In this document: one piece after another, positions 17,698 to 26,863 of the stretch
How the letters are laid out: every line of letters starts with the position of its first letter
How positions within the stretch are numbered: position 1 is the first letter of the stretch
Assembly: GCF_024704385.1 (NCBI RefSeq)
Contig: NZ_JAJDFX010000002.1
Coordinates: 1,054,001-1,118,000, forward strand
Origin: Cellulomonas sp. P24
GTDB taxonomy: Bacteria > Actinomycetota > Actinomycetes > Actinomycetales > Cellulomonadaceae
Length of the DNA stretch: 64,000 nt
Direction of reading: 5' to 3'
Notes under the pieces: generated by a model
What the model was told of the DNA's origin: nothing
What the model saw: only the letters and a program-made list of their open reading frames with translations
The model's database searches: none
Made by a program: the position numbers and the translations under genes

Positions 17698-19010
17698 AGT
17701 GCACGCACCCCCGCCCATCCGTCGCTCATCAGCTGGCGCACCGTGACCGGTGACCTCTTCAACGCCTGGCGGGCGACCGCCAGCAGGTGTCGGCGCGGCG
17801 TCGTGTCGAGCCCGAACACCCCGTGGAACACGTCCGCGGCGAGCTCGCCGTACGCGCCGTACATGCCGGTCCGCTCCAGGAACTTCGGCGCCCGCGCATA
17901 GGTCGCCATGTCCTGGAGCACGAAGCTCTCCTCCAGGCGCCGCCGGTAGCCGGCGAGTCCCGTCGCCGTGACGTCTCCCGCCGCGACGGCCTCCACGATC
18001 GCGTCGGCCGCAGCGATCGCGGACCCGATCGCGAGATCCATCCCCCGGACCGTCAGGCCGCTGTTGATCGTGAGCCCCGCGGCCTCACCGACCACGACCA
18101 GCCCATGCGTCGCGACCGTCCCGACCATGTCCGCGCCGCCCTCGGCGACGAGGTGCGAGCCGTACTCGAGCACCTCGGCGTCGCGTACATACGGCGCGAG
18201 CCCCGGGTGCTCGAGGAAGTGCTCGAACACCTCGATCGCGGTGTGCCCGGAGCGGACGAGGTCGTCGAGGCGGAGCACGACGCCCAGGGACAGCGACTCG
18301 GCGTTCGTGTACAGGAACCCGCCACCGCCGATGCCCAGCGTGCAGTCCCCGACCACGGCGTGCGCCGCGCCCTGGTCGCCCGTGAGCCCGAACCGGTCCT
18401 CGATCGCGGTGCGCGGGAGCCTGAGGACCGTCTTGACCCCGACGGCCAGGTGGTTCGTCGGCTCGGTCCGGCGCAGGCCGAGGTCGCGGGCGAGGAACGA
18501 GTTCACGCCGTCGGCGGCGACGACCACGCGGGCGCGGAGCTCGTCGTCACCGGCGCGCACCCCCACGACGCGCGGCGCACCGTCGGGTCCCTGTTCGGTC
18601 AGCAGCGCGTCGACGCGCACGCCCGCCATGAGGAAGACGCCTGCCTCCTCGGCCTTGGACGCGAGCCACGGGTCGAACCGGGCGCGCAGCACGGTGACCG
18701 CGTTGACCGGTTCCGCGAGCCGCTGCGAGCTGTAGTCGAGGCTGACCGCGGAGTCGGCCGTGAGGAACGTCGTGACGTGCCGCGTGATGCGCCGCTCGAC
18801 CGGCGCCTCGTCGGCGAACCCGGGGAACACCTGGTCCAGCACCCGTCCGTAGAGCACGCCGCCGCTCAGGTTCTTGGCCCCGGGCGCCTCGCCCCGCTCG
18901 ATCAGGACGACCGACAGCCCCTGCTGGGCGAGCCGGTACGCGGTGACCGAGCCGGCCGGCCCGGCGCCCACGACGATGACGTCGAAGTCGGGCTCGACGG
19001 CGTCGGTCAT
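17694..19010 (-). CDS. fixC: FixC-type electron-transfer flavoprotein:quinone oxidoreductase
   Basis: A 438-residue FAD protein. The dinucleotide-binding motif 'VIVVGAGPAGSVTAYRLA' is near residue 11, the 'GAKNLSGGVLYG' block follows, and a second FAD contact is 'VVGEAAGLTINSG'. It accepts electrons from the FixAB flavoprotein together with FixX. The ATG overlaps the fixB stop as ATGA (19007-19010). Confidence 0.93.
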   Translation of the reverse strand: MTDAVEPDFDVIVVGAGPAGSVTAYRLAQQGLSVVLIERGEAPGAKNLSGGVLYGRVLDQVFPGFADEAPVERRITRHVTTFLTADSAVSLDYSSQRLAEPVNAVTVLRARFDPWLASKAEEAGVFLMAGVRVDALLTEQGPDGAPRVVGVRAGDDELRARVVVAADGVNSFLARDLGLRRTEPTNHLAVGVKTVLRLPRTAIEDRFGLTGDQGAAHAVVGDCTLGIGGGGFLYTNAESLSLGVVLRLDDLVRSGHTAIEVFEHFLEHPGLAPYVRDAEVLEYGSHLVAEGGADMVGTVATHGLVVVGEAAGLTINSGLTVRGMDLAIGSAIAAADAIVEAVAAGDVTATGLAGYRRRLEESFVLQDMATYARAPKFLERTGMYGAYGELAADVFHGVFGLDTTPRRHLLAVARQALKRSPVTVRQLMSDGWAGVRAL

Positions 19011-19942
19011 GATCGCGCCGCCCGGAACGCGTCGGCGAGCAGCGGCACGACCGTGTAGAGGTCGCCGACGATCCCGAAGTCGCACTCGCGGAACACCGGG
19101 GCGTTCGCGTCCGCGTTCACCGCGACGATGGTCTTGGCCTCGCGGACTCCGACCATGTGCTGGATCTGCCCGGAGATGCCGACCGCGACGTACAGGTCGG
19201 GGCTGATCGTCTGGCCCGAGATCCCCAGGTAGCGCTCCTTGGCGACCCAGTCGACCCCCTCGGCGAGCGGGCGCGAGCACGCGAGCTCGCCTCCGGCCGC
19301 CGCGGCGAGGTCCTCGATGAGCGCGAGGTCCTCGCGCGCCTTCAGACCACGACCGACACCGACGACGGTCTTCGCCGAGCCGAGGTCGACTCCGGCGTGC
19401 TCGGCGACGCGCCGGGCGGTGACCCGCAACGGCAGCAGCGCACCCGGGTCCACCTCCTCGACCGCGACGGGCACGGCACCGGAGACCGCACTCCCCGGCG
19501 CGAGCGCGACGACGGCCGGCCCGGCGACCACGCGGTCCCGGCGCAGCGCGATGCCACCGTTGACGGCCCGCTCGACGACCACCTGGTCGCCGTCGAGCGA
19601 CAGCTCCGCCACGCCGGCGAGCACGACGGACCCGGTCGCCGCCGCGACGGCACCGAGCAGCACCCGACCGGCGTCGGTGGCCGGTCCGACGACGACGCGC
19701 GGCGATGCCTCGGCGACGACGCGTCCGACCGCAGGACCGTAGGCCTCGACCGGGGTGCCGTCACCGGGCTCGCCGAGCCACACGACGCGGTCCACGCCAG
19801 CGACCGCGACCGCGTCGGCGACGGTGCGCCGACCGGCGACCAGAGCGACCAGCGACGTGCCGAGCGGACGTGCGGCCTCGAGGAGCCCACCGATGCTCGC
19901 GTCGTCTGCGACGACGACCCATGCCTGGGAGGAGACGTTCAT
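19007..19942 (-). CDS. fixB: Electron transfer flavoprotein alpha subunit
   Basis: A 311-residue ETF alpha protein. The C-terminal FAD domain shows 'G-V-G-R-G-L-K', 'R-P-L-A-E-G-V-D-W', 'G-I-S-G-Q-I-Q-H-M-V-G' and 'I-V-A-V-N-A-D-A-N-A-P-V-F'. These are the conserved blocks of FixB/EtfA. It pairs with the FixA homologue 21 bases upstream. The N-terminal domain is degenerate, as usual in this family. Confidence 0.94.
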   Translation of the reverse strand: MNVSSQAWVVVADDASIGGLLEAARPLGTSLVALVAGRRTVADAVAVAGVDRVVWLGEPGDGTPVEAYGPAVGRVVAEASPRVVVGPATDAGRVLLGAVAAATGSVVLAGVAELSLDGDQVVVERAVNGGIALRRDRVVAGPAVVALAPGSAVSGAVPVAVEEVDPGALLPLRVTARRVAEHAGVDLGSAKTVVGVGRGLKAREDLALIEDLAAAAGGELACSRPLAEGVDWVAKERYLGISGQTISPDLYVAVGISGQIQHMVGVREAKTIVAVNADANAPVFRECDFGIVGDLYTVVPLLADAFRAARS

Positions 19943-19963
19943 GTCGGGATACCTCTTCTTCGT

Positions 19964-20740
19964 CTACAGGACGCCGGACTGGCGCAGGGCTGCGGTGAGC
20001 TGGGCGGCGGCGGCCGGCAGGTCGGAGGCGTCGAGCATGACGCGCTGCCGGTTGCCGGTGTCCGGCCGTGCGGTGGACACCGGCGCGAGCGTGACGGCCG
20101 GTGCTGCGACGTCGAGCGCCGCGAGGTCGAGCAGCTGCGTGGGCTTCTTCGCGGCCCCGAGGATCTCCTTCATGCCGGGGACCCGCGGCAGCGCGGCGTC
20201 GGCGGTCGCCGCGAGGACGACCGGCCCCTCGACGGCAACGGTCTCGACGCCGCCGGCGACCTCCCGCTCGACGACGACGGAAGCACCGTCGGCCGTCACG
20301 GTGCGGACCGAGTTCAGGCCGGGCCAGCCGAGCTGCGCCGCCAGGGTCATCGCGACCTGACGGTCGCCGACGTCGACCGAGGACTCGCCCGCGAGGACGA
20401 CGTCGACACCGTCGATCGCACGCACCGCCCCGGCGAGGACGGCCGCGAGCGTGGTGCCGTCCGCGCCGCTGAGCGCGTCGTCGGCGACCATCACGAGGGA
20501 GTCGAGACCACGCGACAGCGCGGCCTTGCGAGCGAGCGGCGAGTCGATGGCGGCCGCGCCGACGGTCAGCCCGACCACCTCGCCCCCGCAGGTGTCCGCG
20601 AGCGTGCGGGCGAGCTCGAAGGCGACCGGGTCGTACTCGCTGACCGCGCCCTTCGCGCGGTTCCAGTCGACGGTGCCGTCGGGGCCGACCTCGGCGTCCT
20701 GGGGGTTCGCTGCCCACTTGTAGGCGACGACGATCTTCAT
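19964..20740 (-). CDS. fixA: Electron transfer flavoprotein beta subunit
   Basis: A 258-residue ETF beta protein starting 'M-K-I-V-V-A-Y-K-W' with the family 'N-P-x-D' region and the later signature 'VAMTLAAQLGWP'. AAGGAGAG precedes the ATG. It forms the heterodimer with FixB that carries electrons to or from the acyl-CoA dehydrogenase encoded 36 bases upstream. Confidence 0.94.
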   Translation of the reverse strand: MKIVVAYKWAANPQDAEVGPDGTVDWNRAKGAVSEYDPVAFELARTLADTCGGEVVGLTVGAAAIDSPLARKAALSRGLDSLVMVADDALSGADGTTLAAVLAGAVRAIDGVDVVLAGESSVDVGDRQVAMTLAAQLGWPGLNSVRTVTADGASVVVEREVAGGVETVAVEGPVVLAATADAALPRVPGMKEILGAAKKPTQLLDLAALDVAAPAVTLAPVSTARPDTGNRQRVMLDASDLPAAAAQLTAALRQSGVL

Positions 20741-20775
20741 GGGTGTCTCTCCTTCACCGTGCCGATGCCGAGGCC

Positions 20776-21918
20776 TCAGCTGTGGTCCTTGACGATCTGG
20801 CGGCCGGCGATGTGCACCATGATCTCGTCGGTGCCGCCGCCGAACCGGTGTCCGCGCAGGTCACGCCACAGGCGCGAGACGCGGGTGCCGACCGTGACGC
20901 CGACCCCGCCGAAGATCTGCATCGCCTCGTCCGCGACCTCGAAGGCCGCCATCGCGCAGTACCGCTTGCACAGTGCGCCCTGGCTCTTGAGGGGCAGTCC
21001 CTGGTCGACCATCCACGCGGTGCGGTACACGAAGTTCCGCATGTTCTCGAGCTTGATGGCCATGTCGGTGAGCTTCAGCTGGATGAGCTGGAAGGACCCG
21101 ATCGGCTTGCCGAACTGGACCCGCTGCGCCGCGTAGGACGCGGCGTCGTCGAACGCGCACTGCGCCTGGCCCAGGCAGTTGGCGGCGATCACGAGGCGCT
21201 CGAGCTCGAAGTTGCGCATGAGCTGCTTGAAGCCCGCGCCCTTGACCCCGACGAGGCAGCTCTCGGGCAGCGTGACGTCGTCCATGAAGATCTCGCACGA
21301 GTCGCTGATGTGCCAGACGATCTTGTCCAGGCGGTTGGTCGTCAGCCCGGGCAAGTCCATCGGCACCAGGTACATCGAGATCGCCTCGCGCGGGTTCTCC
21401 ACCGCGGGGTCCTTGGCCATGACGAGCAGGTTCTTCGACGCGAGGGCGCTCGTGATGAGCGTCTTCGTCCCGTTGAAGGTCACCATGCCGTCGTGGTGGA
21501 CGGCCGTCGTCGCCATCGCCGAGTTGTCGGAGCCGGCACCCGGCTCGGTGAAGCCGAGCGCGAACGGCACCTCACCCGCGGCGAGGTAGCCGAGGATCTC
21601 GCGCTTCTGGTCCTCGTTGCCGAACTCGAGGATGTCGGTGGCCTGGAGGAGCTCGAGGCCGTAACCGTTGTTGAGGCCCTGTCGCGCGACGCGCTCGGCG
21701 AGCAGCACGAGCGTGACCGCGTCGCAGGGCGTCCCGCCGTACTCCTCGGGGAACCCGAGAGACCCGAACCCGGCATCGTTCATCGCCTTGCGGAACGACG
21801 TGGGCTGCTGGTGGTTCAGGTCGAGATCCGCGATGTACGACTCGGGGCACTCGCGCTCGAGCAGGTCGCCGAGGCTCTCGAGCAGGAGCTCTTGTTCGTC
21901 GGTCAGGCCGAAGTCCAT
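20776..21918 (-). CDS. Acyl-CoA dehydrogenase, CaiA/YdiO-like reductase
   Basis: A 380-residue flavoprotein, matching the length of CaiA. Blocks include 'ALGFTEPGAGSDN' (FAD/substrate signature), 'YAAQRVQFGKPIGSFQLIQ' and 'QIFGGVGVT'. The C-terminal signature reads 'FGGGTDEIM', close to CaiA's SGGSDEM, so the usual C-terminal catalytic Glu is absent as in CaiA. The base is probably the Glu in 'ELERLVIA', as in isovaleryl-CoA dehydrogenase. It is the first gene of an operon with fixABCX. The likely role is reduction of a 2-enoyl-CoA using ETF electrons. Confidence 0.9.
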   Translation of the reverse strand: MDFGLTDEQELLLESLGDLLERECPESYIADLDLNHQQPTSFRKAMNDAGFGSLGFPEEYGGTPCDAVTLVLLAERVARQGLNNGYGLELLQATDILEFGNEDQKREILGYLAAGEVPFALGFTEPGAGSDNSAMATTAVHHDGMVTFNGTKTLITSALASKNLLVMAKDPAVENPREAISMYLVPMDLPGLTTNRLDKIVWHISDSCEIFMDDVTLPESCLVGVKGAGFKQLMRNFELERLVIAANCLGQAQCAFDDAASYAAQRVQFGKPIGSFQLIQLKLTDMAIKLENMRNFVYRTAWMVDQGLPLKSQGALCKRYCAMAAFEVADEAMQIFGGVGVTVGTRVSRLWRDLRGHRFGGGTDEIMVHIAGRQIVKDHS

Positions 21919-22220
21919 GGTCGTGCGCCTTTCGCTGTCGAGGTGTGCGCCGTCCTGCTGCGCTCCGGGCCACCGTGGACGGCGCCGTGACCTCATCGTG
22001 GGGGCCGCCCACGGGGTCGTTCGCAGGACGATCGTCCTAATTACCGACGCATTCCGTCCGGAATCAGAAATCGACCGCCCAGACCGGGACGTTCGGCCCG
22101 TGACGCCACGGACGAACTCCCGAACGCTGTGCCGCGAGCAGGTGCGGCGAGGCTCGCCGACGCCCACCGCCCATCCGGACGTTCGACCCCTGCACGACCC
22201 TCCACGAAGGAGCACCGAGA
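21919..22220. promoter_or_regulatory. Divergent promoter region with two palindromes
   Basis: This 302-base gap separates the acyl-CoA dehydrogenase operon from the CoA-transferase operon and holds no gene. An A/T-richer patch at 22037-22075 stands out from its surroundings. It is flanked by a perfect 14-base palindrome AGGACGATCGTCCT (22025-22038) and by ATTCCGTCCGGAAT (22051-22064). The centres lie 26 bases apart, consistent with operators of a dimeric regulator serving both directions. GACGTTCG also occurs twice nearer the CoA-transferase start. Confidence 0.55.
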
Positions 22221-23816
22221 GTGGCACACGTGATCACCGCGGCCCAGGCCGCCGAGCTCATCCATGACGGGGACACGGTCGCTCTCAGCGGCTTCGGTCT
22301 CGCCTGCGTCAACGAAGAGGTGATCGCCGCGGTCGAGAAGAGGTTCGTCGAGACCGGCGCACCGCTGAACCTCACCGCGATCCATGCGAGCGCCGTCGGT
22401 GACCGCCGCACCAAGGGCATGAGCCACTGGGGCCACGAGGGCCTGCTCAAGCGATGGATCGGCGGCATCGCGATCGCCTCGCCCGCCCTCGCGAAGCTGA
22501 TCGAGGCCGACGGGTGCGAGGCGTACAACCTGCCCCAGGGCGTGATCACCCAGCTCTACCGCGAGATCGCGGCGAAGCGCCCCGGGATCATCACCAAGGT
22601 CGGGCTCGGCACGTTCGTCGACCCCCGCGTCGAAGGTGCACGGATGTCCCCCCGCTCGGTCGAGGACGTCGTGCACGTCATCGAGCTGGCCGGCGAGGAG
22701 TGGCTCTTCTACCCGTCCTTCCCGATCAACGTCGGGCTGATCCGCGGCACGGTGGCCGACGAGAACGGCAACCTCACCCTCACCAAGGAGGGCCTCAAGA
22801 TGGAGGTCCTGCCGATCGCCCAGGCCGCGCACAACTCCGGCGGCATCGTCATCGCCCAGGTCGAGTCGCTCGCCCAGGTCGGGTCGCTCGACCCCAACGA
22901 CATCAAGGTCCCCGGCGTCCTGGTGGACTACATCGTCGTCTCGGAGCCGGAGAACCACTTCCAGACCGAGAACACCCACTACAACCCCTCGTACTCCGGA
23001 CAGGTCCGCACACCGCTGTCGGGCGTCGTGCCGATCCCGCTCAGCGAGCGCAAGATCATCGCGCGCCGCTGCGCGATGGAGCTGACCGAGGGTGCTGTCC
23101 TCAACCTCGGCGTCGGGATCCCTGCGGACGTCGGGACCGTCGTCGCCGAGGAGGGCGCAAGCGCCTCGGTGGTCATGACGACCGAGGCCGGTGCGATCGG
23201 CGGCGTCCCGGCGGGCCTCAAGGACTTCGGCCACGCCTACAACCCCGAGGCCTTGGTCGACATGCACGCGCAGTTCGACTTCTACGACGGCGGCGGCCTC
23301 GACCTGTGCGTCCTCGGACTGGCGCAGACCGACCAGCACGGCAACGTCAACGTCTCGAAGTTCGGCAGCCGGGTGGCCGGCTGCGGCGGGTTCATCAACA
23401 TCTCGCAGGCCGCCAAGACCCTGCTGTTCGCCGGGACGTTCACCGCGGGCGGGCTCGAGGTCGAGGTCGTCGACGGCGCGCTCGCGATCCGCACCGAGGG
23501 CCGGGCCCGGAAGTTCCTCGACCACGTCGAGCAGATCACCTTCAGCGGCCAGTACGCCGCCGGCACCGACCAGCGCGTGCTCTACGTGACCGAACGCGCG
23601 GTGTTCCAGCTGATCGACGGCGCGATGACCCTCATCGAGATCGCGCCGGGCGTGGACCTCGAGACCGACGTCCTGGCGCACATGGACTTCACCCCCCAGA
23701 TCTCCCCGGAGCTCGCCCTGATGCCCGCGGGCATCTTCCGCGAGACCTGGGGCGAGCTCGCCGCACAGATCACCTCCGCGCCGGCATCGGTGCCGTCGCC
23801 CACCGGAAAGGCCTGA
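22221..23816 (+). CDS. Acyl-CoA:acetate/3-ketoacid CoA-transferase (YdiF-like)
   Basis: A 531-residue family I CoA-transferase with fused alpha and beta halves. The alpha half has 'VALSGFGLACVNEEV'. The beta half begins near residue 275 with 'GAVLNLGVGIPADVGTVV' and has the catalytic-Glu block 'TTEAGAIGGVPAG'. It transfers CoA from a donor thioester to a short carboxylate. The GTG start has GAAGGAGCACC upstream. It leads an operon with the transporter and ligase, divergent from the dehydrogenase/fix operon, echoing the E. coli ydi cluster. Confidence 0.9.
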   Translation: MAHVITAAQAAELIHDGDTVALSGFGLACVNEEVIAAVEKRFVETGAPLNLTAIHASAVGDRRTKGMSHWGHEGLLKRWIGGIAIASPALAKLIEADGCEAYNLPQGVITQLYREIAAKRPGIITKVGLGTFVDPRVEGARMSPRSVEDVVHVIELAGEEWLFYPSFPINVGLIRGTVADENGNLTLTKEGLKMEVLPIAQAAHNSGGIVIAQVESLAQVGSLDPNDIKVPGVLVDYIVVSEPENHFQTENTHYNPSYSGQVRTPLSGVVPIPLSERKIIARRCAMELTEGAVLNLGVGIPADVGTVVAEEGASASVVMTTEAGAIGGVPAGLKDFGHAYNPEALVDMHAQFDFYDGGGLDLCVLGLAQTDQHGNVNVSKFGSRVAGCGGFINISQAAKTLLFAGTFTAGGLEVEVVDGALAIRTEGRARKFLDHVEQITFSGQYAAGTDQRVLYVTERAVFQLIDGAMTLIEIAPGVDLETDVLAHMDFTPQISPELALMPAGIFRETWGELAAQITSAPASVPSPTGKA

Positions 23817-23819
23817 CCC

Positions 23820-25076
23820 ATGCCCACCTCGTCCCCCACCATCAACCGGTGGTCGGTGCTCTGGGGATCCGTCGCGATCCTGATGTGCACCGGAGCCATC
23901 TACGCGTTCTCGGTGTTCGCCGGGCCGCTCGGTGCCGCGCACCACTGGTCGACGCCCCAGGTCATGCTGGCGTTCACGATCAACGGCGCCGTCGGCCCGA
24001 TCCCGATGATCCTCGGCGGCTTCATCATCGACCGCGGCGGCTCGCGTCTCCTCGTGCTGGTCGGCGGCCTCATGTTCGCCGCCGGCTTCATCCTCACCGG
24101 TCTGGCCACCACGACCACCGCGCTGTACCTGTCCTACGGCCTGCTTGCGGGCCTCGGCCAGGGCTTCGCGTACTCGGCCTGCCTGAACAACACCCTCAAG
24201 CTCTTCCCGGACCGTCGTGGTCAGGCCGCCGGCATCATCACCGGCGGCATGGGTGCGGCGACCGTGATCGCCGCCCCGGTCGCCAACGCGCTGATCAGCA
24301 ACTACAGCGTGACGACCGCCTTCGTGGCGATGGGGTCCGTGTACGCGGTGGTCGTCGTCCTGGGCTCGCTCTTCATCCGTCAGGCCCCGGTCGGCTACGC
24401 GCCCGAGGGCTGGGTCCGCCCCGCCTCCGACGGACGCGCGGTCAACCTCGACTGGACCGCGATGCTCAAGACCCCCGTCTTCTACATGATCTTCCTGATG
24501 ATGGGCGTCGGGGCGTTCTCCGGTCTGATGATCGCCGCCAACGCCTCGGGGATCGGCAAGGGGATGTTCGCGCTCTCGGCCGCGACCGCGGCGGTGTACG
24601 TCAGCATCTACTCGGCCTGCAACGCTCTGGGTCGTGTGGCCTGGGGTGCGGTCTCCGACCGGATCGGCTACACGAACGCGCTCCTGCTGATCTTCGGCGT
24701 CGTCGCGGCCTCGATGCTCGTGCTCGTCACGGTCTCCTCCACGGTCGGGTTCGCGGTCGGCATCATCGGCCTCGGCCTGTGCTTCGGCGGAGTCATGGGC
24801 GTGTTCCCCGCGCTCACGATGAAGAACTTCGGTCCCAGGTTCCAGGGCATCAACTACGGGATCATGTTCACGGCGTACTCGGTCGCGGCGTACTTCGCCC
24901 CGAAGCTCGCTGCCGACATGGGCAGGGCGCACAACGGCGACTTCACGATCGCGTTCGAGATCGCGATCGCCCTGGCCGTCGTCGGTGCCCTCCTGACAGC
25001 GGTGTTCACCCGGGTCCAGAAGGCACACCAGGACGCGCTCGTCGCGCCCGCCCGAGAGTCCGTCGCCGTCTCCTGA
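23820..25076 (+). CDS. OFA-type MFS monocarboxylate transporter
   Basis: A 418-residue, 12-helix major facilitator of the oxalate:formate antiporter (OFA) group. The first helix has 'G-A-I-Y-A-F-S-V-F-A-G-P-L' and a later region has 'GLGQGFAYSACLNN', both typical of OFA proteins. It starts 3 bases after the CoA-transferase stop. It probably imports the carboxylic acid that the CoA-transferase or ligase activates. Confidence 0.87.
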   Translation: MPTSSPTINRWSVLWGSVAILMCTGAIYAFSVFAGPLGAAHHWSTPQVMLAFTINGAVGPIPMILGGFIIDRGGSRLLVLVGGLMFAAGFILTGLATTTTALYLSYGLLAGLGQGFAYSACLNNTLKLFPDRRGQAAGIITGGMGAATVIAAPVANALISNYSVTTAFVAMGSVYAVVVVLGSLFIRQAPVGYAPEGWVRPASDGRAVNLDWTAMLKTPVFYMIFLMMGVGAFSGLMIAANASGIGKGMFALSAATAAVYVSIYSACNALGRVAWGAVSDRIGYTNALLLIFGVVAASMLVLVTVSSTVGFAVGIIGLGLCFGGVMGVFPALTMKNFGPRFQGINYGIMFTAYSVAAYFAPKLAADMGRAHNGDFTIAFEIAIALAVVGALLTAVFTRVQKAHQDALVAPARESVAVS

Positions 25077-25223
25077 CGACGTCGGTACCAGACGCGCCGC
25101 CGGTGCCGGACCCACCACCGCGCACCGGCGGCGCAACCACTGCTCGTGACTGTCTGCTCGTGACCGGCCGCTCGCGCGTCCGCCCCCGCTCACCCCGCAC
25201 GACTCCGATCCCCAGGAGCACCG

Positions 25224-26843
25224 ATGACCCCGGCCGACGTGGGAGCCGCCGCCGCCCTCGAGCACGTGGCCCGCTGCGCGCCCCGCACCCGCTCGATCGT
25301 GTACGACGGCGCCGTCACGACGGCCGCTGACCTGCACGCGCACACCGGAGCGCTGGCCGCTGCCCTTGCCGCCGGCGGGGTCGGTGCCGGTGACCGGGTC
25401 GCCTACGTCGGACGCAACAGCCCCACGCTGGTCATGACGCTCCTCGCGTGCAGCCATCTCGGAGCGGTCTTCGTCCCGGTCAACTTCCGACTCGCCCCTC
25501 AGGAGGTCGCCGGCGTGCTGGCGGACTGCGACCCGCACACCGTCGTCGCCGAGCCTGCGCACCGGGTCACCGTCGAACGTGCCGCGACCGGCCTCCGCGT
25601 CGCTCGCTGGCTGCTCGGGGACACCGACCCGCTCGCGCTGACCGAGGCCCTCGACGCCGATCTCCCGGAGACCGCGGACCTGCCGGAGCCGTTGCCATGG
25701 GTCCCGCTGTCGCACGCGCTCCGCCACGGCGGTCCCGTCCCGCGCCGTGTCCGGTGCCACGAGGAGGACCTCGCCCTGCTCGTGTACACGTCCGGATCCT
25801 CCGGTCTGCCCAAGGGGGTCGCCCTCACCCACGGGAACCTGTGGTGGAGCGCCGCCAACATGGATCTCGCGACCGACTGCCGCAACGGCGACGTGCACCT
25901 GGCCGTCGCCCCGATGTTCCACATCGGCGGCCTCAACGCCTTCTCGCTGCGCACCCTCGCGCACGCCGGGACCCTGGTGATCCGGCGCGGCTTCGACGCT
26001 GCGCAGGTGCTGGCCGACATCCGCGACCACCACGTCACCACGTTGTTCGGCGTCCCGGCGATGTACGCGGCCGTCGCCCGCGCGGGCGACTTCGCCGGCA
26101 CCGACCTCTCCGGCATCCGCGTCGCCCTCATCGCGGGGGCTCCTGTACCGAGGCGGATCGTCGAGACGTACCTCGAGCACGGGCTCCTCCTGCAGCAGTC
26201 GTGGGGCATGACCGAGACGGCACCCGCGGCGACCTGCCTCCCGATCGGTGAGGTCCGGTCTCGCCCGTGCTCGGCCGGTCGACCGCTCCCGTTCACGCAG
26301 CTCCGGCTCGTCGACCCGCGCACCGGGGCCGACGTCGAGGACGCCGACGTCCCGGGCGAGATCTGGGTCAGCGGCCCGAACGTCTGCATCGGCTACTGGC
26401 GGAACCCGCAGGAGACGGCCGAGGCCTTCGCCGAGCCCGGGTGGCTGAGGACCGGCGACATCGCGCGGCGGGACGCCGACGGGTACTACACGGTGTGCGG
26501 TCGCCTCAAGGACATGGTCAACAGCGGCGGTGAGAACATCTTCCCGGCCGAGGTCGAGCGTGCCCTTGCCGACGTCCCCGGCGTGCAGGAGGTCGCCGTC
26601 ATCGGCGTCCCCGACCCCGTGTGGGGCGAGACGATCCTGGCGGCTGTCGCGTGCGTCGACGGGGCCGACCTCACTCTCGACGCGCTCCGTGCGCACGCCG
26701 CCCAGCGACTTGCCCGGTACAAGCTCCCGACCCGGCTCGTCGTGCTCGACGAGCTCCCGCTCAACGGTGCCGGGAAGGTCGACAAGCGCGCGCTGCGCGC
26801 CCGCGTCGGCGCCGAGGCCGTGGAGTGCACGGCCCGAACCTGA
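25224..26843 (+). CDS. AMP-dependent acyl-CoA synthetase/ligase
   Basis: A 539-residue class I adenylate-forming enzyme. The P-loop-like motif is 'VYTSGSSGLPKGVALTHGN' (about residues 190-208). It also has 'QQSWGMTETAP', the 'R-T-G-D-I-A-R' aspartate, 'NSGGENIFPAEVE', and the C-terminal lysine motif 'NGAGKVDKR'. It makes an acyl-CoA from acid, ATP and CoA; CaiC/YdiD-like activation is inferred from the neighbours. It lies 147 bases after the transporter gene, so it may have its own promoter. Confidence 0.9.
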   Translation: MTPADVGAAAALEHVARCAPRTRSIVYDGAVTTAADLHAHTGALAAALAAGGVGAGDRVAYVGRNSPTLVMTLLACSHLGAVFVPVNFRLAPQEVAGVLADCDPHTVVAEPAHRVTVERAATGLRVARWLLGDTDPLALTEALDADLPETADLPEPLPWVPLSHALRHGGPVPRRVRCHEEDLALLVYTSGSSGLPKGVALTHGNLWWSAANMDLATDCRNGDVHLAVAPMFHIGGLNAFSLRTLAHAGTLVIRRGFDAAQVLADIRDHHVTTLFGVPAMYAAVARAGDFAGTDLSGIRVALIAGAPVPRRIVETYLEHGLLLQQSWGMTETAPAATCLPIGEVRSRPCSAGRPLPFTQLRLVDPRTGADVEDADVPGEIWVSGPNVCIGYWRNPQETAEAFAEPGWLRTGDIARRDADGYYTVCGRLKDMVNSGGENIFPAEVERALADVPGVQEVAVIGVPDPVWGETILAAVACVDGADLTLDALRAHAAQRLARYKLPTRLVVLDELPLNGAGKVDKRALRARVGAEAVECTART

Positions 26844-26863
26844 CTCCTGGTACACCTGACCGC

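Noticed and set aside
20776-21918. Loss of the catalytic glutamate in the acyl-CoA dehydrogenase (GGGTDE instead of the usual EGT)
   Set aside because: CaiA has SGGSDE at the same place and is active. The base probably sits in the ELERLVIA helix as in isovaleryl-CoA dehydrogenase.
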